NCBI GenBank assembly: GCA_010093685.1
Contig: MU006216.1
Location: 3,032,487-3,096,486 of the forward strand
Direction: 5' to 3'
Length of the DNA stretch: 64,000 bases
Source: Ophiobolus disseminans
Lineage: Eukaryota; Ascomycota; Dothideomycetes; Pleosporales; Phaeosphaeriaceae
Part shown: positions 45,991 through 57,098 of the stretch, piece by piece
Layout of the letters: each line of letters begins with the position of its first letter
Numbering within the stretch: position 1 is the stretch's first letter
The notes under the pieces: generated by a model
The model's database searches: none
Told to the model about the DNA's origin: nothing
What the model saw: the letters and a program-made list of their open reading frames with translations, nothing else
Made by a program: the position numbers and the translations under genes

Positions 45991-46180
45991 ATGGTGGATA
46001 ATATTTGGGAATGTTGTTTGCTAGAGAGAAGAAGTGTGTATTCGATATGTAATATTCATGGAGTTGTTTGAAGCGTGTTTCCCGCTTCGCGATAGCAATA
46101 TAGTGTTTCTAAGCTACGCAAGTCCATGCACAAGAGGAAGTGCATTAGTACATGTACTCGAGTGAAATGTGCTTCGCTGT
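45991..46180. other. GPI10 3' flank
   Basis: Probable 3' UTR and terminator region of GPI10. No further signal is visible. Confidence 0.3.
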
Positions 46181-46184
46181 CCCT

Positions 46185-46805
46185 ATTTCCCTCTTCTTAA
46201 TCCATCTATATCATTCACTCTCTCAAGCACAGTTATCCACACACCGCAAAGAACCTGCCTAACACAGTATCGTCCCATCTTTATCCAACGCTTCTGCATT
46301 TCTCCTTCTCCTTTGCTACTTAGTTCCGCACGCAGAAAAGGGAGTGAATATCCTTCCTCGTCATTATCTCCCTCTCTGTGGTCTACGAGGAACATTCACT
46401 CTCCCAGCCACAGTCATCTACGGCGAACGGGGACTTGCCTAATGCAGTATCGTCCCATCTTTGCATATGCAGCTATATAGCAACCCCATTTCCCCATGCT
46501 AGTAAGTTATGTACGCAGGAGGGGGGGGGTGAATGTCCTTACTCTTATTATTTTCCTCTTCGCGGACTACGTGGAACATTCACTCTGATAACTGCAGTTA
46601 TCCACAGCGTACGGGAAGTTGCCTAATACAGTATCGTCTCGTCTTTGCATTCGTACTAGGCACTTCTGTGCGCAGAAAAGGAAGTGAATATCCTTAGTCT
46701 GTATCGTTTCCCTCTTCGCGGTCTGCGTAGAACATTCACTCTCCCAACTGCAGTAATCGACAAAGCGATAGAAGTTGCCTAATGCAGTATCGTCTCATCT
46801 ACGTT
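46185..46805. repeat. Four-copy tandem repeat, unit about 156-184 bp
   Basis: The landmark CAGTATCGTC occurs at 46265, 46445, 46629 and 46785, spaced 180, 184 and 156 bp. Each copy also has CATTCACTCT, CAGTTATCCAC or variants, TTGCCTAATGCAG, GCGCAGAAAAGG and GTGAATATCCTT in the same order. Copies are diverged by substitutions and small indels, so the array is old. No frame is conserved across copies. Confidence 0.85.
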
Positions 46806-47027
46806 CAAACGTCCCTTAACTATAAGGCGTATGGCTAGTATATCACTACGTACTCGTGCGGCGCAAATTTCATAACTAGGACAGTATAGAGTAACGAGGC
46901 TACGTGGCGAGAGTACCAAGTCCTGCGTGCTAAGTGTTGCACGTTTTCACGTCGGCTTGGAGGGAGAGAAATATAAGATTACGAGGCGATGTTATTGTTT
47001 TCAAACCGCACGCTAAACAGCTCAATG
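46806..47027. other. Spacer before the DUF3984-like gene
   Basis: Unique DNA downstream of the tandem repeat, forming the 3' flank of the minus-strand gene. Nothing else is visible. Confidence 0.3.
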
Positions 47028-48311
47028 CTAAAACAGTGCTTTGGACGCAACGCTTAATAGCCACGCTGCGTCTTGCCATCCGCCTTCTTCCTCAGGTGGG
47101 AGCGAGTCCGAAGTACTCGGTCTACTGCCCTCCTGCTCTATGCTTTTCTCTTCTTTCGCTTTGAGCGCCGACGCGGCGATGATGGATTCTCGTTCCAACT
47201 TGCGTCTTTTAGCTTCGACTTCCCTTCGCAACCTCAATTCCTCGCGCGTCATATTCTCGGGCAGGAACGCTCTATCGCTAACATCTTCATCCTCGTCGTC
47301 TTCTTCGTCCGAGGCTTCGCCATCTTCGTCGACGTCGAATAAAGTCCAGCCGATTAAGCGGTCCATCCAGCTTCCGAGGCCGAAGCCGCGTTCACGTGCA
47401 AGCCGTGCGACTTCCTCTTCGTCGCCGGAGCTCTCATCATCGTGTTCGTCGACGAAATCGGGCTCCATGAAGTGCGAATCCAAGGAGGGAAGGTCGAGGC
47501 TGTGGCGCGCGGATGCACCGGGCGTCATGAGTAGGTCTGCGCGGCTGCCCACTCGTGATGCTCGGCGTGATTGGCGCGCGCTGGGGACGCGGCTGCCGAC
47601 GCGGGACTGGTAGCGGCTCCCGGCGCGCGACATGCGTGGGGAGAAGGTGGGGAAGTCGGTGTCGAGGTTGATGTGTTCGCCGGACATCAGCGCCATGTGC
47701 TTTGGGTCATGGTGTGTCGAACCATCGTCATCGTTGTCCTTGACTAAGCTCGTCGAACTCTCCCTTCTCACGAGCCACCCCTGCCCCTTCGAGTCTCTCG
47801 TTTCGCCAGCAATCGCAAGACCCGCTCTGTACCACCACTCGTCGTCTGCCTCGCTGGTATGGTGGCGGACGAGGGGCATGCGTAGGGGCAGTGGAGCCGT
47901 GCCTTTCCTGACATGGTGCCGTTTCTCGCTCCCCAGGGGCTCGTCGGCGAAGCTCACGCCGGGGTGTAGAGTGTTTGTGCTCTTCGCTTTCGGTATGTCG
48001 CCTGCGTCTCGGACTGGGTTCTCAGGATTTACAAAGTAGGCGTCGTATGCGTAGATGGGCTTGGAGCGATGTCGGCTGCTGCGCGTGCGGCTGTTGCTGC
48101 GGGATTGGCTTAGGCTAAGTATGCCGGGTGTTGCTGGTGCAGATTTCTGCGCCATGTAAGATGTGCGTGGGGTTTGAGCTGCCGGTTCGTCGGGCGAGGG
48201 TGGTGCGGATGCATCGAGGGGATATTTGGCGCTGAGCGGCGCCAGGGAGAGGCTGTGGAGGTTGGGGTAGGAGCGACGGGAGCGTGACGAGGCGCGAGAG
48301 CCATCAGTCAT
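47028..48311 (-). CDS. DUF3984-like protein
   Basis: The 427-residue protein starts MTDGSRASSRSRRSYPNLHS. A segment DDEWWYRAGLAIAGETRDSKGQGWLVRRESSTSL near residues 155-190 (given here in parts: WWYRAGLAIAGE and GQGWLVRRESSTSL) is the conserved block of the fungal DUF3984 family. Further on are Arg/Ser-rich stretches (SRVGSRVPSARQSRRASR), acidic clusters (DEDGEASDEEDDEDEDVSD) and a basic helix LRRREVEAKRRKLERE-like near 375. No catalytic domain is visible. The family is Pezizomycotina-wide with unknown function. The ATG at 48311 is preferred; upstream codons in frame have no ATG. Confidence 0.85.
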   Translation of the reverse strand: MTDGSRASSRSRRSYPNLHSLSLAPLSAKYPLDASAPPSPDEPAAQTPRTSYMAQKSAPATPGILSLSQSRSNSRTRSSRHRSKPIYAYDAYFVNPENPVRDAGDIPKAKSTNTLHPGVSFADEPLGSEKRHHVRKGTAPLPLRMPLVRHHTSEADDEWWYRAGLAIAGETRDSKGQGWLVRRESSTSLVKDNDDDGSTHHDPKHMALMSGEHINLDTDFPTFSPRMSRAGSRYQSRVGSRVPSARQSRRASRVGSRADLLMTPGASARHSLDLPSLDSHFMEPDFVDEHDDESSGDEEEVARLARERGFGLGSWMDRLIGWTLFDVDEDGEASDEEDDEDEDVSDRAFLPENMTREELRLRREVEAKRRKLERESIIAASALKAKEEKSIEQEGSRPSTSDSLPPEEEGGWQDAAWLLSVASKALF

Positions 48312-49984
48312 ATTGGAGACAGATTGAGTCAGCAAGTAAGTTGTGAGGATAGCGAATCTGAGGTTTTGATGTTTGTGATGGTCGTGGAGTGACCGAGGTT
48401 CAAGCACGGGCTCTGAAGACGGGAGCGTCAGTAAGCATGTGGTTAGCGGCCGATCACTGCTTTCACGTGAAAGTGGAGAGAGCGAAACTCGAAGGCATCA
48501 CGAGAGCCGGTGGTGCTGTGAGTTGGTGCAAGTTCCTACAATGTCTTCACGTTTGCTGACGCCTGTCGCGCAGTGTCGCATGATACGCACGAGGGCTAAT
48601 GACCCCGTTTGTGTAGCAGCAATCAGGTTTGTTATGCCTGAGAGAGCCGAGCAACTCCAGAGACATGCTCCTGGGCGAGGCATCTTGAACCGACTCATGA
48701 CGAAAAGTCACACAAACAGAACGAAATTGGACGGCGGAAGTTCGGATGATCCTCACACTCGACGGAGGAAGTCGGCTACGAACGATGGTAACTCCACAAA
48801 CGGTGGATAATGCAGAATTGGCCACTCCGGGCGGATCCACCCAGTGTTGAGAAACCCATGGATGCCGCTAAGTCCGCGACCATTTTCATGCTGTAGCGGG
48901 GGCGTGGCAGAAGGCAGCTCCACGCGAAATGGCTTGGCTTGTCCTCGTGCTTTGTGTGTCCAGGTGAGGCGCTGCGTTGCGCCCGCCGTTTGATGCGGCA
49001 TTGTTGGTGTAGCAGCCACCTCCCCCTTGATTGCTGAACTCTCTGTTTCATACTCAGAAGGTCTTAAAATTCTCGCTCTTTGTAGTCGAATAACTACATC
49101 GCCTGAGAAGTGACGTCGATTGCCTTAGTGGGACCCTATAAAGCACAGTAATCGGTTTGGGTAGGTAAGCGCGTGTCGGAAATCGAAGGAGCGGAGGTGA
49201 AGACACAAGCGAGCTGGAACGACCCGCCGTCCAGCACCGAGTCTTCAACACCACACTACTCCCACACTACATAACGGCCCTGATTTCGCGTAACACGGTT
49301 TGGACTCTTCTCGCTACCGCTGCATCTCCGCACACACCACGACTGCCTCCTCCACCACCTCCACCACCTCCACTACCTCCACTACCTCTCTACCACCATG
49401 AATCTTGCCTCATTGCAACTCCGCAAGAAGCTCTCAATATGTCTGCTTTAACCCGGTGACCCGCGAAGTAGGTCCCTTCCATTCTCGCTATCTTCACAGT
49501 CAGCTACGACCACCCTCGCAAGACGTAGCTTGAATCCGGAAGTCGCGTGCTCCTCGTGCTGGGGCGCTTCACGCAGGTCCCTTTTTGCGTCGCGCTCGCA
49601 GTGCGACAAGCCACGGTACCACGCTTCACGATTTAGAATAATTCATTTCATCCATTGCTGGACTTTCACTGACTCTGTAAAGGCAGTCTTCTGCTGGCTT
49701 CTGCCCGCTTCCTCCGCTCTGCACTCACGGCCTTCAACCCCACCGCACCACTTGCTTCCTCAGCGCCCACGCGCGGCTCAACTGCGCCCACTGAACCTCC
49801 ACTTTCGTGTTGGCGCAAGGAACATTTGGCAACAGGTATGCGGTAGTCGTTGCTTGAGCTCGCTCTCAAGTCTAACCCCTCTGCGCAGGGCAGTAAGACG
49901 ACGCACGCACGTAGAGCTTCCTCATACACCCACATTCATACACCAAACAACAGCCTCGCAACGCCCCACAATATAGTCTACACA
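48312..49984. promoter_or_regulatory. Divergent intergenic region with CCACCT repeat and uORF
   Basis: The 1.7 kb region separates the DUF3984-like and Siw14-type genes. It holds a CACGTG at 48464-48469 within TTTCACGTGAAA, a CCA/CCT-type microsatellite near 49345-49399 and a 17-codon ATG frame (49398-49451) in good start context, far upstream of the phosphatase start. No other gene is supported. Confidence 0.5.
49345..49399 (+). repeat. CCACCT/CCTCCA microsatellite
   Basis: About 55 bp of imperfect CCTCCACCA and CCTCCACTA units lie in the presumed leader region of the Siw14-type phosphatase gene. Confidence 0.6.
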
Positions 49985-50824
49985 ATGGACACGACACTGT
50001 CCATCACCAGCCTGGGCCAAGGTGCCCGGAAAGATGACAATGCATTGTACTATGCACAGTACGAAATGATTGTCGCATATCTTCGAGACCTGGAGCTGCC
50101 TTCAAGCGAGGCGCTCAAAAACCATGCAGCCACCACATCGCATGAGGATCTTCCACACGACCATGAGTGCAACTTCAAATGCATGCTAGAGTCTCGCGGC
50201 ACTGCCACCCCCGCTGTGTCTGTCCGGTCAGCAAAACACCGCTTCCACTCTTTCGTCCCGCCCATCAATTATGGTGCTGTTCTTCCTGGCCTCATCTACC
50301 GCAGCGGGTATCCCAAGCCAGAGAACTACGACTTCATTGAGGACCTCAGGATCAAGAGCATCATCACTCTGGTCCCGGAAGAACTCCCTGTTGAGTACCA
50401 GGCCTTCATCAAAGATGCAGGCATTCAACACTTCCAGGTTCACATCAAGTCGAACAAGGATGGCCAAGTGCGAGTGGAGTCGTGCGAAATGTCACGCGCG
50501 CTGCGCCTCGTCATGGATCGCACCAACCACCCTATCCTTATCCACTGCAACAAGGGCAAGCACCGTACCGGATGTACGGTCGCCTGCTTCAAGCGTATCA
50601 TCGGCTACGAGCTCGACGATATTGTCAACGACTACCACGTCTACGCTGGTGCCAAAGCGCGCTTCCTGGACGAGGTCTTCTTCGAGAGCTTCGACCTCAA
50701 CAACGTCATGTGGGCCGCGCGCCAGGAGGGCTGGGTCGCGCCTCAGATCGACATTCCGCCACCTTCTCCTCCCGTTTCGCCAGCGACTTCTCTGGTTGCT
50801 ACAAAGACTCTGGCTAGGGCTTAA
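49985..50824 (+). CDS. SIW14: Siw14/OCA-type atypical dual-specificity phosphatase
   Basis: The 279-residue protein, close to the 281 of yeast Siw14, has the CX5R phosphatase loop HCNKGKHRTGC with the nucleophile Cys188 and Arg194. Upstream are NYGAVLPGLIYRSGYPKPEN, typical of this family, and SIITLVPEELPVEY with the general-acid region. In yeast the family hydrolyses the 5-position phosphate of inositol pyrophosphates and affects stress resistance. The first 80 residues are variable, and the end is Pro/Ser-rich. The ATG at 49985 gives a complete domain; the frame is open upstream without a better start. Substrate is inferred from family membership. Confidence 0.88.
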   Translation: MDTTLSITSLGQGARKDDNALYYAQYEMIVAYLRDLELPSSEALKNHAATTSHEDLPHDHECNFKCMLESRGTATPAVSVRSAKHRFHSFVPPINYGAVLPGLIYRSGYPKPENYDFIEDLRIKSIITLVPEELPVEYQAFIKDAGIQHFQVHIKSNKDGQVRVESCEMSRALRLVMDRTNHPILIHCNKGKHRTGCTVACFKRIIGYELDDIVNDYHVYAGAKARFLDEVFFESFDLNNVMWAARQEGWVAPQIDIPPPSPPVSPATSLVATKTLARA

Positions 50825-52018
50825 ACTAGTCTCACCATATCGCATTCTTACGGCGTTCCAACGGCATATATCATTTAGTCACAGCTGCATTTCGGGCAGC
50901 TTTCCATCGGTCTATCACGGGCGTAAAAGGATTATTGCATAGGGCACAGGACCACGGCGCTTGAAAGAGAGAAAGAGATACCCCAGGGGCCTCCAACGAG
51001 AGGCAGCATGTCATTCCATCTATACCGCATTACTGAGACGGTTTCCTTTGTTGTACTTGTACATTCCCCGTGGGACAATATGCATTGATAGGAAAAGTTG
51101 AATCTCGGACACGATTGTCCAAACCATCACTACGCAGAGTATTAATATGATACCCCCGTGCCACACAAAAACTTTTATCGGTGCACCGCGTCTTCCAAAA
51201 TCGTTAATTTCTCGCGCCCTTTTTTTCGGTGACATGATCGTCAAAGAACTGCGCACAGCCTCCACATACGCAACGCAACACCAAACACTAACGCATCACG
51301 CACACTAATCCACAAGTCTTATACAAGTACTTGCATCACACACTCCGCGCCGCGCCAATTCGGCTCGCATCCCGAATCAGCCTCGCGCACGCCTTACGCA
51401 GGTCTCGCTTCTCAATGCGGAAAGCCGACGCGCCGTGCATATGGCTAGTAGATGTTGCAGTTGATGTAGTTCACTAAACACTAGTTTTGCCTTGTGATGA
51501 GTAGCATAGCCTCGATTTATGTAACGCGGAGAGATTATCGGTACTAGTGGGGAGGTACGTGGCGCGCTAGATGGGTGGTGTGGTTGTGGGCGCGGCTTAC
51601 TCTGGAGAAGCGCGTGCTGGACGGTTAAGATGGATGTATGGGGAGAGCATGGATCTGGTGAGTGTGTGCGCGAAGGGATGTGAAGTATTGCTTATTTCCA
51701 GGCGTTGTGATTTGAATGGCTGGTGGTGTCGAGTGGAAGCATGTTAAAGGCGGGAGTAGGGCTGTGTAGGAAAAGTGAAGTGGCTGGGAGAGGGTGGTCA
51801 TATCTGTAGAAGCTTGTCCAAAGTGGGTGGTATGAAATGGTGAGCGGATAGTGACTACTGTCCAATTGATGTTATGCTGATACGTAGAGTGATGCATAGC
51901 TGAAACGAATCGAATGAAATGAGTGCAAAGACAAGCCACTGGCTGCCGCGGGTATCATAATATACAAGTCATAATCCATCGCATCTGTGTTCCACCCCAA
52001 CAAGATGCTGTGACTTGG
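50825..52018. other. Intergenic, 1.2 kb, no supported gene
   Basis: Convergent gap between the phosphatase gene and the Zn(II)2Cys6 gene; it holds both 3' flanks. Frames of 60-105 codons have no domain. Confidence 0.5.
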
Positions 52019-53512
52019 TCAACCTATCAGCAGAAACGGATCCTCGTCGAAGTAGTCCATCTGTTGCTGCCCCAAGAACCGCATGAAGGGATACCTCGAT
52101 ACCTGTCTGGGCCACTCGACATGATGCCTCAGGTGTGGTGGCACGTTGCGATATATGCCTTCGATCCAGCTCAATACACACGTCGGGGCGTCAACGCCCT
52201 GGAAGCCGACTCTCTCGAGGTACAGAATGGGCGTGAGGATTGCTTGGACTGCAATGAAGTGTCCTAGTAGGATCTGCGCCACAGCATTATTCGGGTCGAT
52301 GAAAGCCTGGAACTCATCGTGCGTCCACTTTGATGGCGTATTGTAGAGCGTGACGAAAGTCATGTACGTCTCTACTGGTCGCTCGTATGCGTTGTCGATT
52401 GTACGGACGAGAATGCTCCAGTACGTGTGCTCGCACTCGGTCATGTCGAGTTCCTCGATGGCGTGGAGTGACATGGCGGCCAGATCGAGATCTTCTCGGT
52501 TCATACAGTTTAGCGATGAAGTGCCGATGCGGCTACGCATTGTTTGTAGATGTCCATCTTCACGAAAGGCCTAACGTAGTCAGCTGGATGCCCTAAATCG
52601 CATACAACTAGGCTGAATCCGATAGCACGTACATGGAACGCCGAGTCCGGATTGGTCAGCGTCTCGTCGCCTGCAATGAGGTTGCAGCCGCGGACCATGG
52701 TCAGGAACTCGGCCATGCCATCTTGCAAATGGCTTGATTGAAACGCGAGCGCCAGGGCGGCAGCCATCCTGGCGTCTCGCTCGCATCTCGTCTTCGGTGG
52801 TACTGAAAGGGCTTCGTTGAGTGACTTCACCGCGAGGATGCGGTGCTGTATTGCCTGTTCAGCGACACCGGAGTTCGACACGGCATCCAGATGCGATGCG
52901 GCTAGCGCAAGGATCGAATGAATGAGATATTCGTACTATGTTGGTTAGCCTAAGCTTAAATCAACCGCTGGTGAAGCGTGTGACATTGTTCTCTAGCTTG
53001 TTCTCGGGACAGACTGAGGACGTACATTATGTGCAAAACTTGGTATGACTGTAATCCAGATCTTATCTGCTCCGACTGGCAGATGTGGATATGCGGTGAT
53101 GAGAAAGTGGTGGAATAAGCGCATATCGGCCATAGACTGTACTGGTTAGGTCGTGCCGAATCTGGTAGTGTGCCTAAGATATACTCACAAACATGCCTGG
53201 CGTCGATCGCAGATTCCCTACCTCTCGTGGGTGTGGAGACGTAGTTGAGCGTTGCGTTGCCTGGATGATGTTTGCTGGATACTCGCAATGCAACCCTGCC
53301 TTGACGCAGTGGTTGCATTCTGGATGCCTCTCGTTGCACTTGATTCTACGTCTTTTGCAGTTGAAGCAGCCGCGACGCGACTTTGTGTGTCCCTTCCTTG
53401 GAATCGGTTTCCGAGGGAGTGGTGTTGCACTCTCGTGTCGACCATCCGACAGTGTGGCAGAGTCGCTCGAAGAGCTGTCGTGCATACTTAGATCTCGAGA
53501 AAACATAGGCAT
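52019..53512 (-). CDS. Zn(II)2Cys6 transcription factor, four exons
   Basis: Exons are 53189-53512, 53026-53136, 52633-52935 and 52019-52570; introns are 52, 90 and 62 nt, and all joins stay in frame to give 429 residues. The binuclear cluster is CFNCKRRRIKCNERHPECNH and the following C-V-K-A-G-L-H-C, with cysteines at 49, 52, 59, 66, 69 and 76. The rest has MADMRLFHHFLITAYP, LIHSILALAASHLD and helical segments typical of the sterol-uptake/UPC2-like type of regulator, in which the zinc cluster is followed by a helical effector region. The target genes are unknown; the nearest candidates are the decayed ABM-like gene and the secreted enzymes further on, which is speculative. A TTG lies in frame upstream; ATG at 53512 is used. 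Confidence 0.85.
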
Positions 53513-54532
53513 AGATGAGAAGGATGCGGAGTCAGCATACAATGCCGCGAGCAGCCTTCCCCTGTGGCGATATATATCTTCTTCACGTTTGTAGCCCGCG
53601 ACAGGTGGACCACAAATTTGGGGGCTTAGACCAGAAAGCGTGGAGCGACCCCGCGAGTGTGGGTGGTCCTGGTCAGATCAGGGGTGAGCAGGTCCCGGCC
53701 AGCTTCAGCTCGGCTGACTCACAGCCTTGTTACGGTAAGTATACAGCTCCCAGCGAATGAGATGCTGTCAGGTAGATTGAGAACAACAGAGGCCGCGGAA
53801 ACGGTCTGGAATGCTTGAGAATCGGTTACCGCCCGGCTTGGGCGACTCACCGGTATGCGGCCGGACGGTTGATGGCTTCTATGGCTGCGGCTATGGCACG
53901 TCAACTTGCAGTGTGTATATGCCTTGCAGTCTGTCTAGGCAGACTTTGCGAGCGAATAATCATGGTCAGTACCGCGACGCGACTTCAACGGCGAAGACGG
54001 CTCAACGCCTCGTCATCGGTAGTACCGCGAATGACCTGTTTCATCAAAAGCCTCTGCTTTAGGGCCATGTATGTGAAGAGCCTATTTTTGTCTCACGAGA
54101 TTGTGACAAGCCTCGCCAAGCAGTTGCAGTGCGCCAACGGAGTGAACTGGCGGTGATCGTCTCTTTTGTCCCAAGGGCGCAGAGGACTAAGACGTCATTC
54201 GTTCAGACTCAAGCATAGGTAGCCAAGGGACGAAGTGTATTAATAATAGGCGAAGCTGAAGCAAGACCGCGTGCCCTGCTCCTCGCTGTCGTTCCATGAT
54301 GCAACGTCGGCGGCCGTGGAGATGGTTGGGACAAACTCCCTGCATCTGTCTAGACTTTGAGGTGGCATGCCAAGCCGCGATGACCCAGCGCGGGGAGAGT
54401 GTCCGACCGCCGTGCATGCCTTCCCGACTGCCGGGCACCATCACTCTTCTCTTCGCACGTGTTACCCGTTACCCAAAGTACTATATCTGGACGCAATACG
54501 AGATATTATTGACCTTGCGCACAACTTGGAGC
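53513..54532. other. Intergenic, 1.0 kb, no supported gene
   Basis: The gap holds the Zn(II)2Cys6 gene promoter, including a TATATAT word near 53571, and DNA upstream of the ABM-like gene. One CACGTG lies near 54457. Frames of 80-113 codons on the plus strand lack domains. Confidence 0.45.
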
Positions 54533-54840
54533 ATGCCTGTCTTCAAAGTGGCCCAGGTGCCTCCGAGGGGCTTACTGTAGACGACGTTCAACTGCTTCAT
54601 AGCCTATCAATCGTCCGAGGTAAACTGCAAATCGAGTCCCAATTCTACAGCTGCATCGAGGACCCCACGAAATTGTATATTTTGGGTATCTGGCAAGACC
54701 TTAACAAGCATCATAGCTACCGTGGTTCTCCAGCGCGAAACGAGGTTTTGGGCCCCCAAGATGAAATGCTCGATCTCCAGTGGTCGATTTCCAAGGCCCT
54801 GAGAGCAGAAACTCGCTTCTATTGGGTGCTCCCGTTTTAG
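54533..54840 (+). pseudogene. ABM-like (dimeric alpha/beta barrel) protein gene, probably frameshifted
   Basis: The start MPVFKVAQVPP at 54533 resembles the beginning of small fungal antibiotic-biosynthesis-monooxygenase-fold proteins. Its continuation lies in another frame: LTVDDVQLLHSLSIVRGK, FYSCIEDPTKLYILGIWQ, HHSYRGSP and LDLQWSI, ending at 54840. The change of frame falls in a GGGG run near 54572-54578, and the first frame meets TAG right after it. The ABM fold covers heme-free monooxygenases and stress proteins. Alternatives are a different start in the second frame (an ATG at 54367 gives 157 codons) or a missed intron, so the broken state is likely but not certain. Confidence 0.5.
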
Positions 54841-56451
54841 CTCTCGAGAGATCGAGCGTCAGGGAAGATTGCGTCGATGCTTTTGCCCATGCTGTAACGA
54901 GACAAAAGCAGCCTCCGCCAGGCAACCACCCGTTTAAAGTTGCCAGACGATGACATTGCGATGCAGCAGCGGTAAGCCACGAGGCGCTCGTCCCCATTGA
55001 GTGAGACAATGCGCAACTTATCGTACCCTCAAAGAAAGATAGAAGGGCCACGGCAACAGCGGTCATGCGGCCCTCATCGGACAATACGAAACGCTCCTAG
55101 TGCACCATGATGGATCGTAAAAAGAGGCATAACGCCCAACCTTGGCATTAGCCCTCTAAGGAAGAGCTTCGTTAGTGGTGGCAGCAGTGCGGAATATTTG
55201 TCTCTGGACAGGAATAAGTTTCTGGTATCTTCCCATGCAATATCTTAGTCTCATGAGTACTTTAAACGGGGGATATCGATTCTTCATATCACTTTCGGAA
55301 CCAGCGGCTCGTGTACCCGACCCTGGCCGAGAGCTTCACCCCACCAAAAACCTGTATGCTGATGGGAATTTTGTGGCTTGGTGGATACTTTGGACACAAC
55401 TATTTGTCTTTTGGTGTCTCAACTCTTTTCTCTGAGGCTTCAATATGTCGCCAGCTTCGAACCTTCGATAAACAATCGTGCTCACGCGAATTCGATGAGC
55501 AATTATAATAAGTACCGAATGCAGAAAAGCATGCATTCGAGTAGGCATTTTCACGTACCATTGCATGAACAGGCAGTGTCAAGAATGATCAATTGGAAGC
55601 TCAAGTTCCACACCGTCAATATGTCTTCTTCCTGTTCATGGTGCATTAGCCTCAGAATTACCGGCATTGCAGCACTGCCATCTCAGGACGTAAATTGTAC
55701 GCTCTGTCCCCGCCCAAGTATTTGTTGCAAGGGAACTTGACTGCCTCTTTCTCTTGTCGTGGTGGCGATCGAATGACTGCGCTGCACTGGCAAGGACAAT
55801 CGTGAAAGCAACAACACAAAGAGCTCCAGCAAAACGCCACAGATCCACACTATCACTAGAATAGATAACACGAAGCACGAGGTAGATTTTTAGCCTCCAA
55901 AAGAGGCTATGCTAGCCAATAAAGAGGAGATGGCATAGGACCTTGCCGACTGATGCCCTCCCGACAGCTCTGTAGCTCCGCTAGAATACTGGACTACCGG
56001 TAGGTGAAGTAGAGCGTTATAGCTTTACTTCGTCCTTAGAATATGATCAGTCAACTAGGAGCACCTTAGTATGCTCATGGAGTCTTTTGCGACGAAAGTC
56101 TCGGGATTTTCAAATAATGCCAAACGGCCGGTAAGAGTAGCATCGGATACGGTCACATATATCAATCGAGTAGCGGTCACCTCATGGCCGAGAAAGCTCA
56201 GAGGAAAAGCAGATCCGCGTTCTATTTTCGCCATCAAACAAGTCTTTTTATCACAGCTCATAGAACCTGCCTGTAACTAGCACATCAGCCATGAATCTAC
56301 TCCCCCGCTTTGCTACTGTGTTCGCAGCTTTCACTCGTGTATATAAGGTGCCCAACTCGTAGTCTTTTCGTCAAATCCCACAATACCTCAAATATCATTG
56401 TGGTAAGTAGCTGGCAACTGCCTCGATTAAGCGCTTAAAGTGTTTTCAATA
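54841..56451. other. Intergenic, 1.6 kb, no supported gene
   Basis: Frames up to 120 codons run in both directions without domains. A TATATAA-like word lies near 56340. The stretch leads into the transposon at 56452 and appears to be unconstrained DNA. Confidence 0.45.
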
Positions 56452-56572
56452 ACGTATTCCACCACCGAGCTGGCCAACCCACCGAGCTGGTCACTTTTTT
56501 TTATACCAAAAAGGGCTCTTTCTTGGCACTGCTATCTCAATAACCACTTAATAGAGTTCTCTAAAAACTTAA
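56452..56572 (+). repeat. Left terminal inverted repeat
   Basis: Outer end ACGTATTCC, containing two CCACCGAGCTGG-like blocks and a run of T followed by ATACCAAAAA. It pairs with 57099-57219. Confidence 0.85.
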
Positions 56573-56650
56573 TATATTTATCCTGTATATACATGTAAGA
56601 GGTTAGACCTCTGCTATCCTCAGTGGAGTCACTTCGGTTCAATGGAAGAG

Positions 56651-56758
56651 CCTGGAACATCATGGAATGTCCTGGAACATCATGGAATGTCCTGGAACAT
56701 CATGGAATGTCCTAGAGTGTCATGGAATGTCCTGGAATGTCACAGAATGTCCGGGAAC
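56651..56758 (+). repeat. 20-bp minisatellite inside the transposon
   Basis: The unit CCTGGAACATCATGGAATGT is repeated from 56651 in steps of 20 bp, three times exactly and then with substitutions (five to six units in all). Confidence 0.9.
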
Positions 56759-57098
56759 TAGCCAGAACAAGATATGTTCTTCTGACAGCTGACAAATGCT
56801 GAGGTAAGTAGATACTTCCAGAAGCCAGCAGTCTGCTATAAAGTCAGCCTGCTCTCTGGCTCTAGATAGACTCCATCGAATTCATCACGGTTAAACCTAG
56901 CCTTTCTGCAGTCTTCTGCCTGGCCCCTTACAATACAAGCTTTTATTTTCTAGAATCTTAGCGTCTTAATATAAGTAATTTTTAAGATAGTAGCTGTAAA
57001 CCCCTGTAATTTTATATTTCTTTAACAAGTCGTTACTTATATAAGCTAGAACTTAGTAATTCTAGAATAATAGTTCTAAAATAGATGCAGCTTTATAG

